DNA of 64,000 nt from Telopea speciosissima (GCF_018873765.1 NC_057926.1:32224946-32288945); one strand, 5' to 3'; shown: positions 30,981 to 43,439, numbered from the stretch's first letter. Made by a program: numbers and translations. Notes: a model not told the origin generated them from the sequence alone.

Positions 30981-33250
30981 AATCTACATCTACAATCTAC
31001 AAATCTACAAATCTACAAATACAGATAAACAAATCCCTGGTGTAGCTCATCAAGTCACATCCTCAGCCTTATAAATAGTATGGCTTTAACCACTGTACTT
31101 CGTAAATTTTACTCACACAAGATCAACAAACATGAGTACCTAAGAAGTGCATATCTATTTTGGTTTCTCACTATCTTCTCTCGTTTTATCCCTTATGGAT
31201 TTACTCATGGCCCCTTTCTGCAGCACTTTTCGTTGGACAGGCCGAGTACCCTTCTTATGTACTAATATTGTTTCATATTCAGGTGTGATCTTCCGTCGAC
31301 CTTACTACTTCAGGTGTGATCTTCTATCGACATATCACGTCGTCAAGATCATTGCTGTGTTCTGCCTCCCCCGAGGTTGGGAGTGTGGAACAATTTCAGG
31401 GATAAGAAAGGGAATTCATAATTGTCTCTACGGGTCTACTGTCAAGCACACTAAAGTTGATAGAGCACATTGTTTGGGATTTCTTTCCCTCGTCTCCCCC
31501 TTCTGTGAGGAACGCTGATACGGCTTCTTTCATAATTGAGCGGAAGAATCCATCGACAAGGGAGAAAGAGGACCATGAAAAGACCGTGCTTCCACAACTT
31601 CGATCATCATTTGTTTAGCATGATGATTGTGTTCAACTACAAGTGATCAATCTACGGTGTTCTCATGAGCGTTTAAAGTAAAACCCAATTCAGAAGGTTG
31701 TCCTTTGTTAATGAAAGTTTCATATTTCCTTAGTTTAAGCATCGATGTAGACCATTAGTTTTGGAAAAGCAGACCTTCCGGGATCAAAAAGATGTTCTTT
31801 GTTTTCCAAGACGTATGATACGAATTTGTTATACATCATACCTTACATTAAGGAAATATATTGTCTTCCGTATATGAAGGAGATTTTCTATCCTTGGGTT
31901 TATCTGTAAAATGTAACGGATTAGTAACAATTATTGTGATTTCTTATAATTACTGTGTGAACCTTTTATTTTGAATTTCTATTATGTTGTGATTCATTGA
32001 TTGGTAAATTAAAAGACATAATTGAAAGTCGAGGATAATCGAAAACGATGAATATGGTATGTCTACTCTCAGTTAATTTGATATGTTGATATCTTAAAAA
32101 ATGATCGTAAGTGAACATTTGTTCTTCTTGTTGGATGGCTTTTTACTTTCATGTTTGGGTTAATTGAAAGTGGTGATGTTTCTAATGAATGTTAATGGAG
32201 ATTGAAATGGTTTTTACTTTCATTTTGTATTTTCAGCTTGCATCAATGGTTGATAAAATCTGTTTCTCAAACCTGTATCTCCATTTACGGACTCTGTAAT
32301 TGCATTTTCTTCCACCTATTTGATCCTCTGCTTCTTTGTACTCGCTTACATCTGGGAGGGAAAAAAATAACTCTGCTCCATCATATCCAACTGAAATATC
32401 CTTATTCAGTGCTAAATTTTAAAAAACAATTGGACGAAAAATCCTCCACCCACCTTTGTTGCCTAAAGTACAACAATGTATGTATTATTATAGTGAAGAA
32501 GTACATGTGATACAAGTAGCAGTGTTACAAAACATCAAGACACTTGAACGTCACAGCCTACGACCACTAGGAAGTAAGTGCCTTTGAAGGCCTGAGAATT
32601 ACTAAAATCTGTAGTATGGACGGCCTAGGGCCTCCCAGTTCACTGCATGAATTATGAACCCTGGGGTTTAAGTCCACTACCTTGTGGATCTCTGCTTTGC
32701 TCCAAATAAATGTGTTATGTTCAGTCATATTATTCATATTCCACCATTATAAAGTTGGAATCTTGTTTGTTAACTACCAAAACTTGCATGAAGACAAAAT
32801 CCATTGCAAAGAATTTTATGTCGATAATCTTGTTGGCTATATGATTGGGAAAAAACTGATGATGAATCCATGTTATTGATTGGTTTGTAGAAATATCTTG
32901 AGGAATACCAAGATATACATATATAACCATACATCTCATGTGAAGGTAATTTTCTAATGAATCCTGAATTTTAGCATCTACATTTGAACTGGAATCAGTG
33001 ACTCAAATCCATTGATTAGACATTTCATACTAATAATATTTTGTCATTGCAGCACACAAAATTCTAGATACAACTCCATAAAATAACTAAGAGTATCATT
33101 CAAATCTTGAATGTAGGGAATTTGCAAAGATTGATTGTATAGACTAGAGTAACAAACTCAAATATTACAAGACAAAATAGATAACATGTCCATAACTAAT
33201 ATCCATTTCCATCAGCTTCCTCTGATGGACTGATTCATACATCACAGTAG
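30981..33250. other. About 2.3 kb without a recognisable gene
   Basis: Short (ATCTACAA)-like repeats lie at 30,981-31,025. A TATA-like TTATAAATAG at about 31,069 is followed by an ATG at 31,080, but the two overlapping frames (61 and 123 codons) have no recognisable domain. This could be a decayed LTR or a lineage-specific transcript. No other signal. Confidence 0.4.
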
Positions 33251-33257
33251 ACTGGTT

Positions 33258-33835
33258 TCAAGTGGTGATGTCCACATGTATGACTCGGCTTTCTTGTGTT
33301 TCATCCTCACCAACAGTTCCAGCCTGCATAAATGAATACAAAGAATAGTTAAATCTTACATACAGGGAAAATATAAAAAAACACAATACACTGGTTTTAA
33401 GTACTGTTCAATACTATGACTCGGCTTTCCTGTGTTTCATTCACACCAATAGTTCCAGCCTGCATAAAGAGTAATTTTTTGGTAAGGCATATTCACCTCT
33501 TCCACATGTTGGTGTGATGTTGTTACTACATTTTCCTTTGGAGGTGCATATGCATGTCCAGATATGGTTAGCAGTTGGGTGAGATGGTAAAAAAAAAAAA
33601 AAGAATAAGTATGTATGTCTTTCTCTATCTTTGCCCAATATTCATCCATCCATAGGAAGTCTCCTCCATGCCCACCACCTCAAGGACATTTATAAAATGG
33701 ATGGTTAGGATTATTTGATGTTTGGGATATAAGATAAACCATCTTTCCACCACCACATTCACATAACGGTGGTGTTGTGTCAATATATATCGGCACATTT
33801 TTAAGCAATTCCTTCTTTTGTGTTGTGTCAGCCAT
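33258..33835 (-). pseudogene. GRF-type zinc-finger protein with duplicated last exon
   Basis: The start is taken at ATG 33,835 (MADTTQKK). The GRF zinc finger follows: CECGGGKMVYLISQTSNNPN, HPFYKCP, then GGGHGGDFLWMDE, with the conserved C-x-C, CP and W-x-DE positions. A TGA (33,682-33,680) splits the finger right after KCP. An exon coding ENVVTTSHQHVEE ends at donor GTGAATAT (about 33,498). Two alternative terminal exons follow, each behind an identical TTTATGCAG acceptor. They are 33,459-33,397 (20 residues, AGTIGVNETQESRVI...) and 33,323-33,258 (21 residues, AGTVGEDETQESRVI...). GRF fingers bind nucleic acid. The protein's role is unknown. Confidence 0.65.
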
Positions 33836-33989
33836 ATCTCTGCAATTAGACATAGGATTGAAATAAAGGAAAAAAACAAAAAAAAAATTAAACAATAGAG
33901 AGTGATAGTTACAGATGCTGCTTTTTACGCACCATGTATAATGCAGTTGTAGAATCGGTGTAGCCTTGTAGCAGAGCAACCGATAAGGA

Positions 33990-34961
33990 GGATGAAGACG
34001 ATGGCCCCAAAACGATTGAAACCCCTGTAGATCAGTGTAATTTAGAGTACTGGGTTTGGTATGAGTGAGTTTGAACCGGTCGGTTCATATTTGTTTTGGG
34101 GTTTACCTTCGGTCAAAAGGTCTGACAGGATGTTCAAAAACTTATGAATCTTTTTCAACTCCCACCCGTTGGATGGCAGTAATGAGAGGTTGCGTTTTCA
34201 GAGGACTTCTTATATTATTGTTCTTTAAATCCAGTGTACCACTGATCTAAAGTGAATCAAAATAAAAAATGTTACCCAAAAATAAAACATTTCAAAATAA
34301 AAAATTTTAAAAATAAAAAGAATGAATCCTGGACCTCCTAGTTGGACGATGACCTTCCCAACACACTGTCATTGTCACTCCCTCCCTCTACTAGGCTTTC
34401 ACCTGGAGCTAATCCACTTGGAAAAAACTATTCTTCTCATGGACCGTGATGTACACATATCCTTGTTTATATTATTGTAAATCCAATCTACCAATACTCT
34501 AAAATTAATCAAATCAATCACTCCAGTTTGTGTAGAAACATTTAAGTCCTTCTTCTACGCTTACCTTCCCAATACAAGCTCATTATCACTCCCTTCCTCC
34601 TCTACTAATAGGCTTTGAATTGTCACTTCAAATGGTCATTCAAATGCTTTTCCCAAGATGGGTCATAATAAAGCTGACCACCTGTCATCCCCCTCACTAT
34701 ATTGTGGGACCCACTTAGATCATGAGTACTTATTTATCACACCTGTTTTCAGTACATGGGAGGAAGTTATGAACAAAAGATTGCAGATAGATTTATAACA
34801 TCCACATTATATCTACATCCTCTACTTCTAAAATTCGTACTTCCATCCTACTTCCGTGACCTCACATTGCGCCACCTAGCCTGACATGCATCCAACGGTT
34901 CCAGTTAAAAAAAAAATCAAAATATTTTAACAACATGGAAGATGAAGGCCCAAAGATGAAG
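33990..34961. other. No recognisable gene
   Basis: AT-rich with A-runs. Nothing coding was identified on either strand. Confidence 0.5.
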
Positions 34962-35277
34962 TTGTTAGGGATTTGGGTCTCATCCTCAAAAGCTAGTTGT
35001 TAAGGAGAGGTTGCCGAAATACCCCTCGGCCAAATGGGACTATTCGTGGATATCCCCAATAATCTCCCCCGCCACGCAGAAGGTAAACACGTGGAGCCTG
35101 AGATCAAACCCTGAGAATACTCGGCCAAATGGGAATTTCCACTCCCCAGCTTTGATACCACTTGTTAGAGACTTGGGTCTCATCCTCAAAAGCTAGCTAC
35201 TAAGGAGAGGGTGCCCAAGTACATATTAACCCACCCACATCCATTTCATATCCGATGTGGGACTATTCTTTTTGCCT
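34962..35277 (-). mobile_element. TRIM-like small LTR element (incomplete)
   Basis: On the minus strand, GGATGAGACCCAAGTCTCTAAC is followed two bases later by TGGTATCA-AGC (35,152-35,163), an initiator-tRNA-Met primer-binding site. The LTR-like text (CTCTCCTTAGTAGCTAGC...) recurs at 34,962-35,010. The LTR begins near GTCCCACATCGGATATG. The whole is under 350 bp with no coding, as in TRIMs. A second copy of most of it lies at 36,747-37,010 as part of the B3 duplication, where the primer site is intact. Confidence 0.6.
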
Positions 35278-35529
35278 TACGCGTGGATATCCCAACAGAA
35301 TTGTGGAATTACAAAAACTTCTATTTTGAGAAAGGGGTTCTTTCAAAAGTGTAAAAAATACTTTATCAAAAAAAAAACAAAAAATAGATTCTACCCAAAA
35401 AAAAACTTACCATTAACAAAACCAGGACTTATCACTGTAAAGTTATGTTCGTTTTGCTGGGGCATAAACCCTTTCAACTAAATAATATTGTTACAAAATC
35501 CTTTATCAACGGGTTTGTTCCTCAAGTCA

Positions 35530-36508
35530 ATGGAGGAGACGTTGAGCATCATGGGCGTAAACAACCAGTGGGTGGTTCCTCCTTGTTTACCAATGTTCAT
35601 CAAATTCATAGTTCACCCTTCTGCTGAAAAACTAGTAAGTGAAGAAATGTTGTATCCTGTTCTTTAAATGCTTTAACGAAGTCCACATACAACCCTTCAC
35701 TTTTGCGCCTTTGGCGCACATCTAACTTAATCGATTACATTTTTCCTAATAACTACAGAATCAAGTATGATATTTGTAAGTTTCTTTCCACTATTTTAGG
35801 GCTTGTTAATTATTTGTGTTGTTGAAGCATATATGTTGTCCGACTTGAAATATTCTTCATTTGTAACAATATTACAATATTTCGATTCTTTAACATAATA
35901 ATCTATTACACATACTTGCAATTTATAACTTTCAACACAGGAAGAAAACCTTAATATAGGAACGAAGAATGCCATGTCTATATGCAATAACACCATTTGT
36001 TTCATACCAGGATATCCCCAATGAGTTTGCAAGAAGATATGGAGATCTAGTTCCAAATGTGGTCATTCTAAGGGTTCATACCGGTTACATGTGGAAACTA
36101 GACATAAACAAAAGTGATGGTCAAATTTCTTTTACAAATGGCTGAAACTTATTCTCCAAGCATTTGAAACTCGAGTGTGGTTGTTTATTACTCTTCGAAT
36201 ACGATGTACGTTCGACTTTCAAAGTAATTATGTTTGACCCTAGTAGTTGTGAATCATAATATTGCATGTTGGAGCCTAATGTCACAAAAGCAGAAGAAGG
36301 TCAAAGAGGGAACCTATCAAATATGATGTTCGGTTTAATAAGAACATCAACCGATCTCGTATCTGGTGTTTCTAGCTCCACTCATTCTGTTAGAGGCAAT
36401 TTTGATTTGGACTTAATCAGAAAAAAAATGCGTGTTAATCAGGTAGCTCATAACACAGAAGTATCTGGAACACATTACATTAAATTGAAGTCTCGTTCTT
36501 TCCATGTC
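35530..36508 (+). pseudogene. B3/REM-type gene, truncated copy A
   Basis: Exon 1 (35,530-35,634) codes MEETLSIMG...FIKFIVHPSAEKL and ends at donor GTAAGTG. Exon 2 starts at 36,011 after an AG acceptor. Together they form a plant B3 DNA-binding domain (DIPNEFARRYGDLVPNVVIL...). The conserved NGW position is a TGA, and a second in-frame stop (TAA, 36,257) follows CES. The frame then continues through MLEPNVTKAEEG to SRSFHV, where it is cut off at 36,508 by the filler DNA. Later B3 domains are missing. Both stops are shared with copy B. Confidence 0.8.
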
Positions 36509-36509
36509 G

Positions 36510-36748
36510 TGGGCTTCTTTGGGCTTTTTTTAAGGTCTATGGATGCGATATCTTCCATCAATGTCCCATTGTCATCATCGCCAGGGGTGGTGGCAAAATT
36601 TTAGTGTCTACGATACCTCATTTTGTTGATGCCCCCGAATGCTTCCTATAATGATGATGAGCACACTCCAATGCATAGAACCAATGAATCTGTAGATGTA
36701 GAGCAACTGTGTACTTTTTGATTTTGTTCATAAATCATTTACCATCAA
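36510..36748 (+). other. 239-bp filler DNA, near-identical to 55,261-55,499
   Basis: Starts TGGGCTTCTTTGGGC and ends TTACCATCAA. By eye it differs from the 55-kb copy at three positions (two are C-to-T in a CpG) with no indel. It lies exactly between the two B3 duplication units. The donor-like copy sits at the 3' end of a gypsy-type LTR region. Confidence 0.9.
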
Positions 36749-37261
36749 ATGCCCCTCGGCCAAATGGGACTATTCGTGGATATCCCCAATAATCTCCCCC
36801 GCCACGCAGAAGGTAAACACATGGAGCCTGAGATCAAACCCCGAGAATACTCGGCCAAATGGGAATTTCCACTCCCCAGCTCTGATACCACTTGTTAGAG
36901 ACTTGAGTCTCATCCTCAAAAGCTAGCTACTAAGGAGAGGGTGCCCAAGTACATATTAACCCACCCACATCCATTTCATATCCGATGTGGGACTATTCTT
37001 TTTACCTTATGCGTGGATATCCCAATAAAATTGTGGAATTACAAAAACTTCTATTTTGAGAAAGGGGTTCTTTCAAAAGTGTAAAAAACACTTTATCAAA
37101 AAAAAAAACAAAAAATAGATTCTACCCAAAAAAATACTTACCATTAACAAAAAACAGGACTTATCACTGTAAAGTTATGTTCGTTTTGATGGGGCATAAA
37201 CCCTTTCAACTAAATAATATTGTTACAAAATCCTTTATCAACGGATTTGTTCCTCAAGTCA

Positions 37262-39209
37262 ATGGAGGAGACGTTGAGCATCATGGGTGTAAACAACCAG
37301 TGGGTGGTTCCTCCTTGTTTACCAACGTTCATCAAATTCATAGTTCACCCTTCTACTGAAAAACTAGTAAGTGAAGAAATGTTGTATCCTGTTCTTTAAA
37401 TGCTTTAACGAAGTCCACATACAACCCTTCACTTTTGCGCCTTTGGCTCGCATCTAACTTAATCGATTACATTTTTCCTAATAACTACAGAATCAAGTAT
37501 GATATTTGTAAGTTTCTTTCCACTATTTTAGGGCTTGTTAATTATTTGTGTTGTTGAAGCATATATGTTGTCCGACTTGAAATATTCTTCATTTGTAACA
37601 ATATTACAATATTTCGATTCCTTAATATAATAATCTATTACACATACTTGCAATTTATAACTTTCAACACAGGAAGAAAACCTTAATATAGGAACGAAGA
37701 ATGCCATGTCTATATGCAATAACACCATTTGTTTCATACCAGGATATCCCCAATGAGTTTGCAAGAAGATATGGAGATCTAGTTCCAAATGTGGTCATTC
37801 TAAGGGTTCATACCGGTTACATGTGGAAAGTAGACATAAACAAAAGTGATGGTCAAATTTCTTTTACAAATGGCTGAAACTTATTCTCCAAGCATTTGAA
37901 ACTCGAGTGTGGTTGTTTATTACTCTTCGAATACGATGTACGTTCGACTTTCAAAGTAATTATGTTTGACCCTAGTAGTTGTGAATCATAATATTGCATG
38001 TTGGAGCCTAATGTCACAAAAGCAGAAGAAGGTCAAAGAGGGAACCTATCAAATATGATGTCCGGTTCAATAAGAACATCAACCGATCTCGTATCTGGTG
38101 TTTCTAGTTCCACTCATTCTGTTAGAGGCAATTTTGATTTAGACTTAATCAGAAAAAAAATGCGTGTTAATCAGGTAGCTCATAACACAGAAGTATCTGG
38201 AACACATTACATTAAATTGAAGTCTCGTTCTTTCCATGTCATCATGAAAGCTTCGTATCTACACAAGGGCTTGGTAATACAATTATATTACTTTATCATT
38301 ATAACTTTTTCAAATGCCTTCAAATTCCTAATTCCATTTAAACCGGAATTCATGTTTTACATTCCTTGTGCAGAATGTTCATCTTCTATTTGCCTACAAA
38401 CATTTTCCGAAGGGATGTAATCTGATTAACCTTTATTTTAATGGTAAATATTGGTCTGTCCGTTTATATAACTATGACACCAAAGCTGCATTTCGTGGCG
38501 GTTGGAAAAATTTTGTTGGAGATAATGGTATTTCAGTTGGAGACTGTTGTGTCTTCAACGTTAGTAAGAAAAATAGCCCAATTCATATCACAGTGGACAT
38601 TTTACGTGCCACACGCAACCATGCCCTGCCTCTTCGGAATGGTAATTCTATAATTATAAATACCACTCAAATTCACTTAAATTGTTCTCACTACCTTTTA
38701 ATTGCGTTTGCTTAAATCAATTTCTGCTTTACACTAAAAGGAAGGAAGCAGAGTCCACATGAAATAGAAGACAGTACGGCGCCTCAAGCTGCACGTAATT
38801 TCAAGTCTAACTACCCATTCTACTCTGTGTATATGCATAAAAGCTATGCACGTAGAGAAGGCATGGTCAGGATCCAACCAATAATTCTATATGCACATAC
38901 ATTTTCCCTAATCAATTACTTTGTTTTTAACCATTACAGTATTCAATGGGTGTATTGCAGATTGTCAAAGCAGCTTTTGTCCGTAAGCACTTGACGGATG
39001 TAGGTGATACAGTCACACTCCTGGATTCACATGGTAGAAGATTTGCGATTGGATTCGCCCAACGCAAAGGTCAGGGTAGATTGGGTGCTGGTTGGGCTGA
39101 ATTTGCAAAGATAAACAATATACATTTAGGGGATGCTTGTGTTTTTGAATTAATTGCCAAAACAGATACTGAAACTGTATTAAGGACAACTATTTTCAGG
39201 GGAGTTTGA
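37262..39209 (+). CDS. B3/REM-type transcription-factor gene, copy B
   Basis: The full gene model has exon 1 at 37,262-37,366, exon 2 at 37,743-38,273, then 38,374-38,641, 38,741-38,865 and 38,961-39,209, all GT-AG. Three B3 domains are seen. B3-1 has the same TGA and TAA as copy A. B3-2 runs from SRSFHVIMKASY to FAYKHFPKGC...GGWKNFVGDNGISVGDCCVF. B3-3 runs from FYSVYMHKSYAR to FVRKHLTDVGD...GAGWAEFAKINNIHLGDACVFELI. From the ATG at 37,998 the last four exons form an uninterrupted 305-residue frame with B3-2 and B3-3. REM proteins bind DNA in the nucleus. Whether this frame is translated is unknown; the upstream stops argue for partial decay. Confidence 0.78.
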
Positions 39210-40909
39210 TCATGAAAGGTTTGTTAGAGGTGTACTTGTTAGTGATGTCAAACAATGCTTATAGTTTTGGGGGGGACAATAATTCCACTGGAATACGTCC
39301 CAGATTATGATACTTTACATGTGTGTTTTGTAACATTTTTTAAGTAAGTGTTACTTTAAATTTATGGGTTTATCAGTTAATATCTGTGACAAAGATATAG
39401 GTGTTGTTCTGCTAGACTTTGATTACATGAATAAATTTAAATGTAATATGTGTACATCGCAATTTCATTTCCTCTCTGTCTTTACAACAGTATTCTGATC
39501 ACTTTTTCATAGTATGTTCACTTAATATTTGCTGTGATGTCATTTACATGTGCCTAGATGTCATAAACTGTGGATGAACTGATGACATTTTTTTAACTTT
39601 ATTCGTGATTTTTAAACCACACATGATTATACCTAATCTTAACACATCAATTGCTCGGACTGATATTTGGATTCTTATAAGGGTAAAAAGGTATTGGACT
39701 CAAGAGTCGACTATAATCAAAGAACTGGGTTTACATTATCCTTGCTTTGACTTTCTTTCGAGCATTTAAACTTGTGAAACTTAAGAGTTTACAAGTCCAA
39801 TCCTTTTTGTTATTCCATTTCTTTTTCAACGGTTATTTGTACTGTAATACTATTCTATAAAAATCAAGAAAGAGGGTTTTTTTACAAATTCATAACTTAC
39901 CTGCACCTGATGAACTAAGGGACTAAGTTTATACTCTTACAAACTTTGTCCCAAGTGGGAACAGAGCAGTTCTGGGCCTTTCACTGGGATTTGGATCTTC
40001 CATCTACCCGATCCATGATCACACAACAGTTATCAATGTACAATGGTACACATAGTGGCAATCCAAACCCTTCTTTCTTAAGCCAACTCGATAATCACAC
40101 AAATCAATACCTGCTCCACCTTGTCTATTTATGTGCTCCATTTCCCCATATGTTTGGACAGCACCCACTAGTCTGTATGTTCGGGAAGGGGTAGGGTGTC
40201 CATTTATGCTCCCCTTCTATTACAGGTGCGTGGGAGAAATGACAATGGACTACAATATATTGAATGTTTATTTTTTTACAGACTTCAACATTCCCAGTAA
40301 ACATATATTCGTCATCTACTCGTCAAGTTCTGTGCATATTGAAATATGGCATGTGTTGTAAGTGGCTTGATCGTACAAATTTGGTTTCTTTACTTTCATG
40401 TTCCTTGTACTCTTTCATATATGGGGTTTATGAGTTGGGGTATTGAATTAGGTCATGTTGGGGCTTCTCTAACACCCTAAACTTTTATACATTCATACCA
40501 GGGTTTCGAAACCTCCAATGAAACCTTTTTATCTTTTTTTCTAAACACCTCCAAGGAAACCTTGACACTTAATATTTTGAACACCAGGATAGCAATTAAT
40601 CTGTGAAAGACTTTGATTAAACATCATTTCTGATAACTATGAATGAATATCCTCCATTATTTTGACCAATGTGATCATCTAATAACTAATTTAATGCCAC
40701 AATTGCTGAGTGCATCACATAACATCTTCGAAATTGCTCTATTCACGAATCCATGATCCGACTTATCTACCCATTGCAAAATGTAATTGGTCTCATATAT
40801 GTACCCTACAAATCGTAAGGCAGATTTCGTTGATTGTGAGGTTGGCTGTTCGCATCACCTGCATATTCAGTAACCTACATAAAAGTAACCAATTAGTTTA
40901 TTAAAAAAG
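39210..40909. other. Downstream spacer without a recognisable gene
   Basis: No ORF has a domain that I recognise. Probable 3' UTR of the B3 gene, then unique-looking AT-rich DNA. Confidence 0.5.
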
Positions 40910-43438
40910 AATACTACGATGGCATCACAACATTTTAAGGATATAAAACACTTACGAGATAAATGACATTTCGCCACGTTATGTTCTGTACTTCCACAAC
41001 GCGAGCAATGGTAAGGACGTCTATTCCTCAATTTTTTCAGGGCCGACTTCAATCAACTACTATTAGGTCTCCCTTTATTTAAAGATGACTCCCTTGGACA
41101 ATAGACGGGTGTGGTGTTCAGATCTGATGGAAGTACAGTGGAATGTTGTGATCCCAAATTGGTAGTGGAAACCCGATTGGTTGATGGCAAATTCAACCAG
41201 TCATTAAGACATTGGCTCATAAGCTCATGCACCAAACCATACCTCTCTGTGGAAAGGGATCCTTCACTGGATATCCGGTTAGCAATGTCTTGAGGTAATC
41301 ACATAGGCTGCAGGGTCTGCTGTTGAGATGAGCCCCCACGATGTTGTCCAACACTAGTATTAGCACCTTTGGTCCATCTACGCAAAACGTAGGTTTGGGA
41401 AATCTTGGATCTGTCCGTTATTACATACACCTTCAGTATGTGCCTGTATAGTAAGCCTAACTGCTCGAACTTCTTATAGCTACAACTGCTCATTTCACCA
41501 TCTTCATTGTCAACCACATAGTTCAAGTAAATTTCTCGACTGCCATCCATTGAAAATACCCTATACCTTCTCTCGTGGGTATCAAATTCTATAACTTTAG
41601 CCACGAGTCCAAAGCATGCACACCATTCTTTTAAGAATACCCCAAACACCTTTGCTGTATAAACAAGCCTGGCTTGCTTCTCAATTTTATGCTCTATAAG
41701 CAAACATGGTAAGGAGGTCATGCATTTGATGTCTGTGTTCGCTTCCTTTTCTCTTCTTTTCTTAACAGCCTCATCATATTGTGTAATAAATTCACAAATT
41801 GGAATAGATGGACTGAAGAAGCCTTTGAAGTACTTGTTCATTGACTCACCTCTCTGGGTTGTGCTCATACCAACAAAAAATATGTCAGGAAAGTAACATG
41901 GAACCCAATGCTTCCTTCATTTGAATTGTATCCTCAACCATTTATGTTCTTGTAAATTGAATCTCTTAATCATTCCTTGCCATTTTTGCTCAAAATCTGT
42001 AATTGTTTTTGAATCATGTATGCAACTATAATATGCGTTCTTTAGATCGGGGTATTTCTTGTATAAGGAACCCATGTGACTGGTCCGATGCTTCTCCAAA
42101 TGCCAACCACACAGACGATGTACACAATTTGGGAAAACATGTCTAATTGCTCTCATTATAGCCGGGTCCTCGTCGATCAATATAGACTTTGGTTGGACAT
42201 TGTCCATTGCTTTAAGCCACGACTGAAACAGCCATATGAAAGATTCCTTGGTTTCATTGGCTATTAACCCACAACCGAAGAGTGTGCATTGCATGTGATG
42301 ATTAACCCCCGTAAATGGAGCGAATGGAAACTTATATTTATTTTGCTTGTAGGTTGTGTCAAACACAATCACGTCTCCACAATTTTTATACTGTTCCCTT
42401 GAAGGACCATCCACCCAAAAAAGCCCTGTCAATTGCTGCTCCGCGTCCCTACTGATTGCATAAAAAAACTGTGCATCCGACATTGCTTTGCTCTTCAAAC
42501 AGTTCACCGCTAACTGACAATCTACACCTAAGGTTTTCCTACACTTCATTTTGAAAATATTCCGGCAACGCTCCTCGCTGACACTACCATTCTGCTCGCC
42601 ATCGGCAAACTCCAATACAATTGAAATGATGTCGCTCTGTTTAATCCCACATTGATGCAGTTTGCTAATTAGTTGCATCGTAGCATCTGTCATTTTCTGG
42701 TGTGACCGAAGTCTAAAATGATTGGCTAGGATCTACCAGTTGGTGATTGTGTTCTTTTTCCAAAAGATCAACCACCCACTTCCCATTCCTGAACTTGATC
42801 CTCATTACAGCATGGCAATCGCATTTTTTGGTTGCACGAGGTTTGTAATCCATTCCCTTTCTCCTCTTATCATTACATCATTTCTCACCTTGTTGTGAAC
42901 ACACATATGATCTAGCAAGTACACGATTACCCACTCTTGAGCGCTCCACCCTAAATTTCAGAACTGAAAATCCCATCTCTTTTGCATAAGCATTATAAAA
43001 GTTATATGTATCATCATCGGATTCAAATTCCATGCCAAGACATGGTTCCAATACCGGGATTGAACTTCTAACATTGCTATTATCATCTTCATTCAACTTC
43101 ATTTCTTGGGGATCCTTACTCCTCATTACCTCAACACCACCAACATCAACATTACACCCAGAAGATGCACTGCTATCATCGCTCCCATCGGTATCCATAT
43201 AATCAGACCCTTGCTCACCAGAACTGATAGACCAATCATCCTTATCATTTTCATCTTCTTCGGATGAACTGTCAATCCCCATCCTTTTCTTGCCTCGTAC
43301 AATTGTCTCTCCAGTTGCATTTTGACCTCTTGAACTGTTCCCCCTTTCCATTATTGCCTCTTGAGGGTCCAAAACATTATGTTCTGGGACCGGAAGCAAT
43401 ATGGATAATTCGCCTTCAGATAAACTACTGCCTTCCAT
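40910..43438 (-). pseudogene. FAR1/FRS-like protein (MULE-transposase derived)
   Basis: The start is taken at ATG 43,438, behind a TTTGTTTACAG acceptor, which suggests a 5'-UTR intron. An acidic N-terminus is followed by the FAR1 DNA-binding domain (GMEFESDDDTYNFYNAYAKE ... WVVDLLEKEHNHQLV). Next come the MULE transposase core (VIVFDTTYKQNKY; LIDEDPAIMRAI; CGWHLEKH; FEQKW) and the [17 protein letters not shown] block. Last are a SWIM region, a KGRP motif and a CCHC knuckle (CSRCGSTEHNVAKC, about 40,990). Stops interrupt the frame at 42,878, near 42,710, at 41,917 and at 41,053, with one frame change. SWIM cysteines are replaced by Tyr (SSCSYKKF...LLYRHIL). It is a decayed FRS gene or a MULE carrying it; terminal repeats were not found. 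Confidence 0.83.
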
Positions 43439-43439
43439 T

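Noticed and set aside
31080-31518. Gene starting at 31,080 behind a TATA-like box
   Set aside because: Two short overlapping frames, no domain, no splice pattern and no paralogue in the window. Left as unresolved spacer.
33585-33605. A-run after GAGATGGT as a micro-insertion
   Set aside because: No flanking duplication, and it fits an intronic polypyrimidine tract on the minus strand.
33437-33649. Phe-rich frame continuing the GRF protein through FFFF
   Set aside because: The poly-T tract there looks like the polypyrimidine part of an intron before the CTCCAAAG acceptor, so the F-run is probably intronic.
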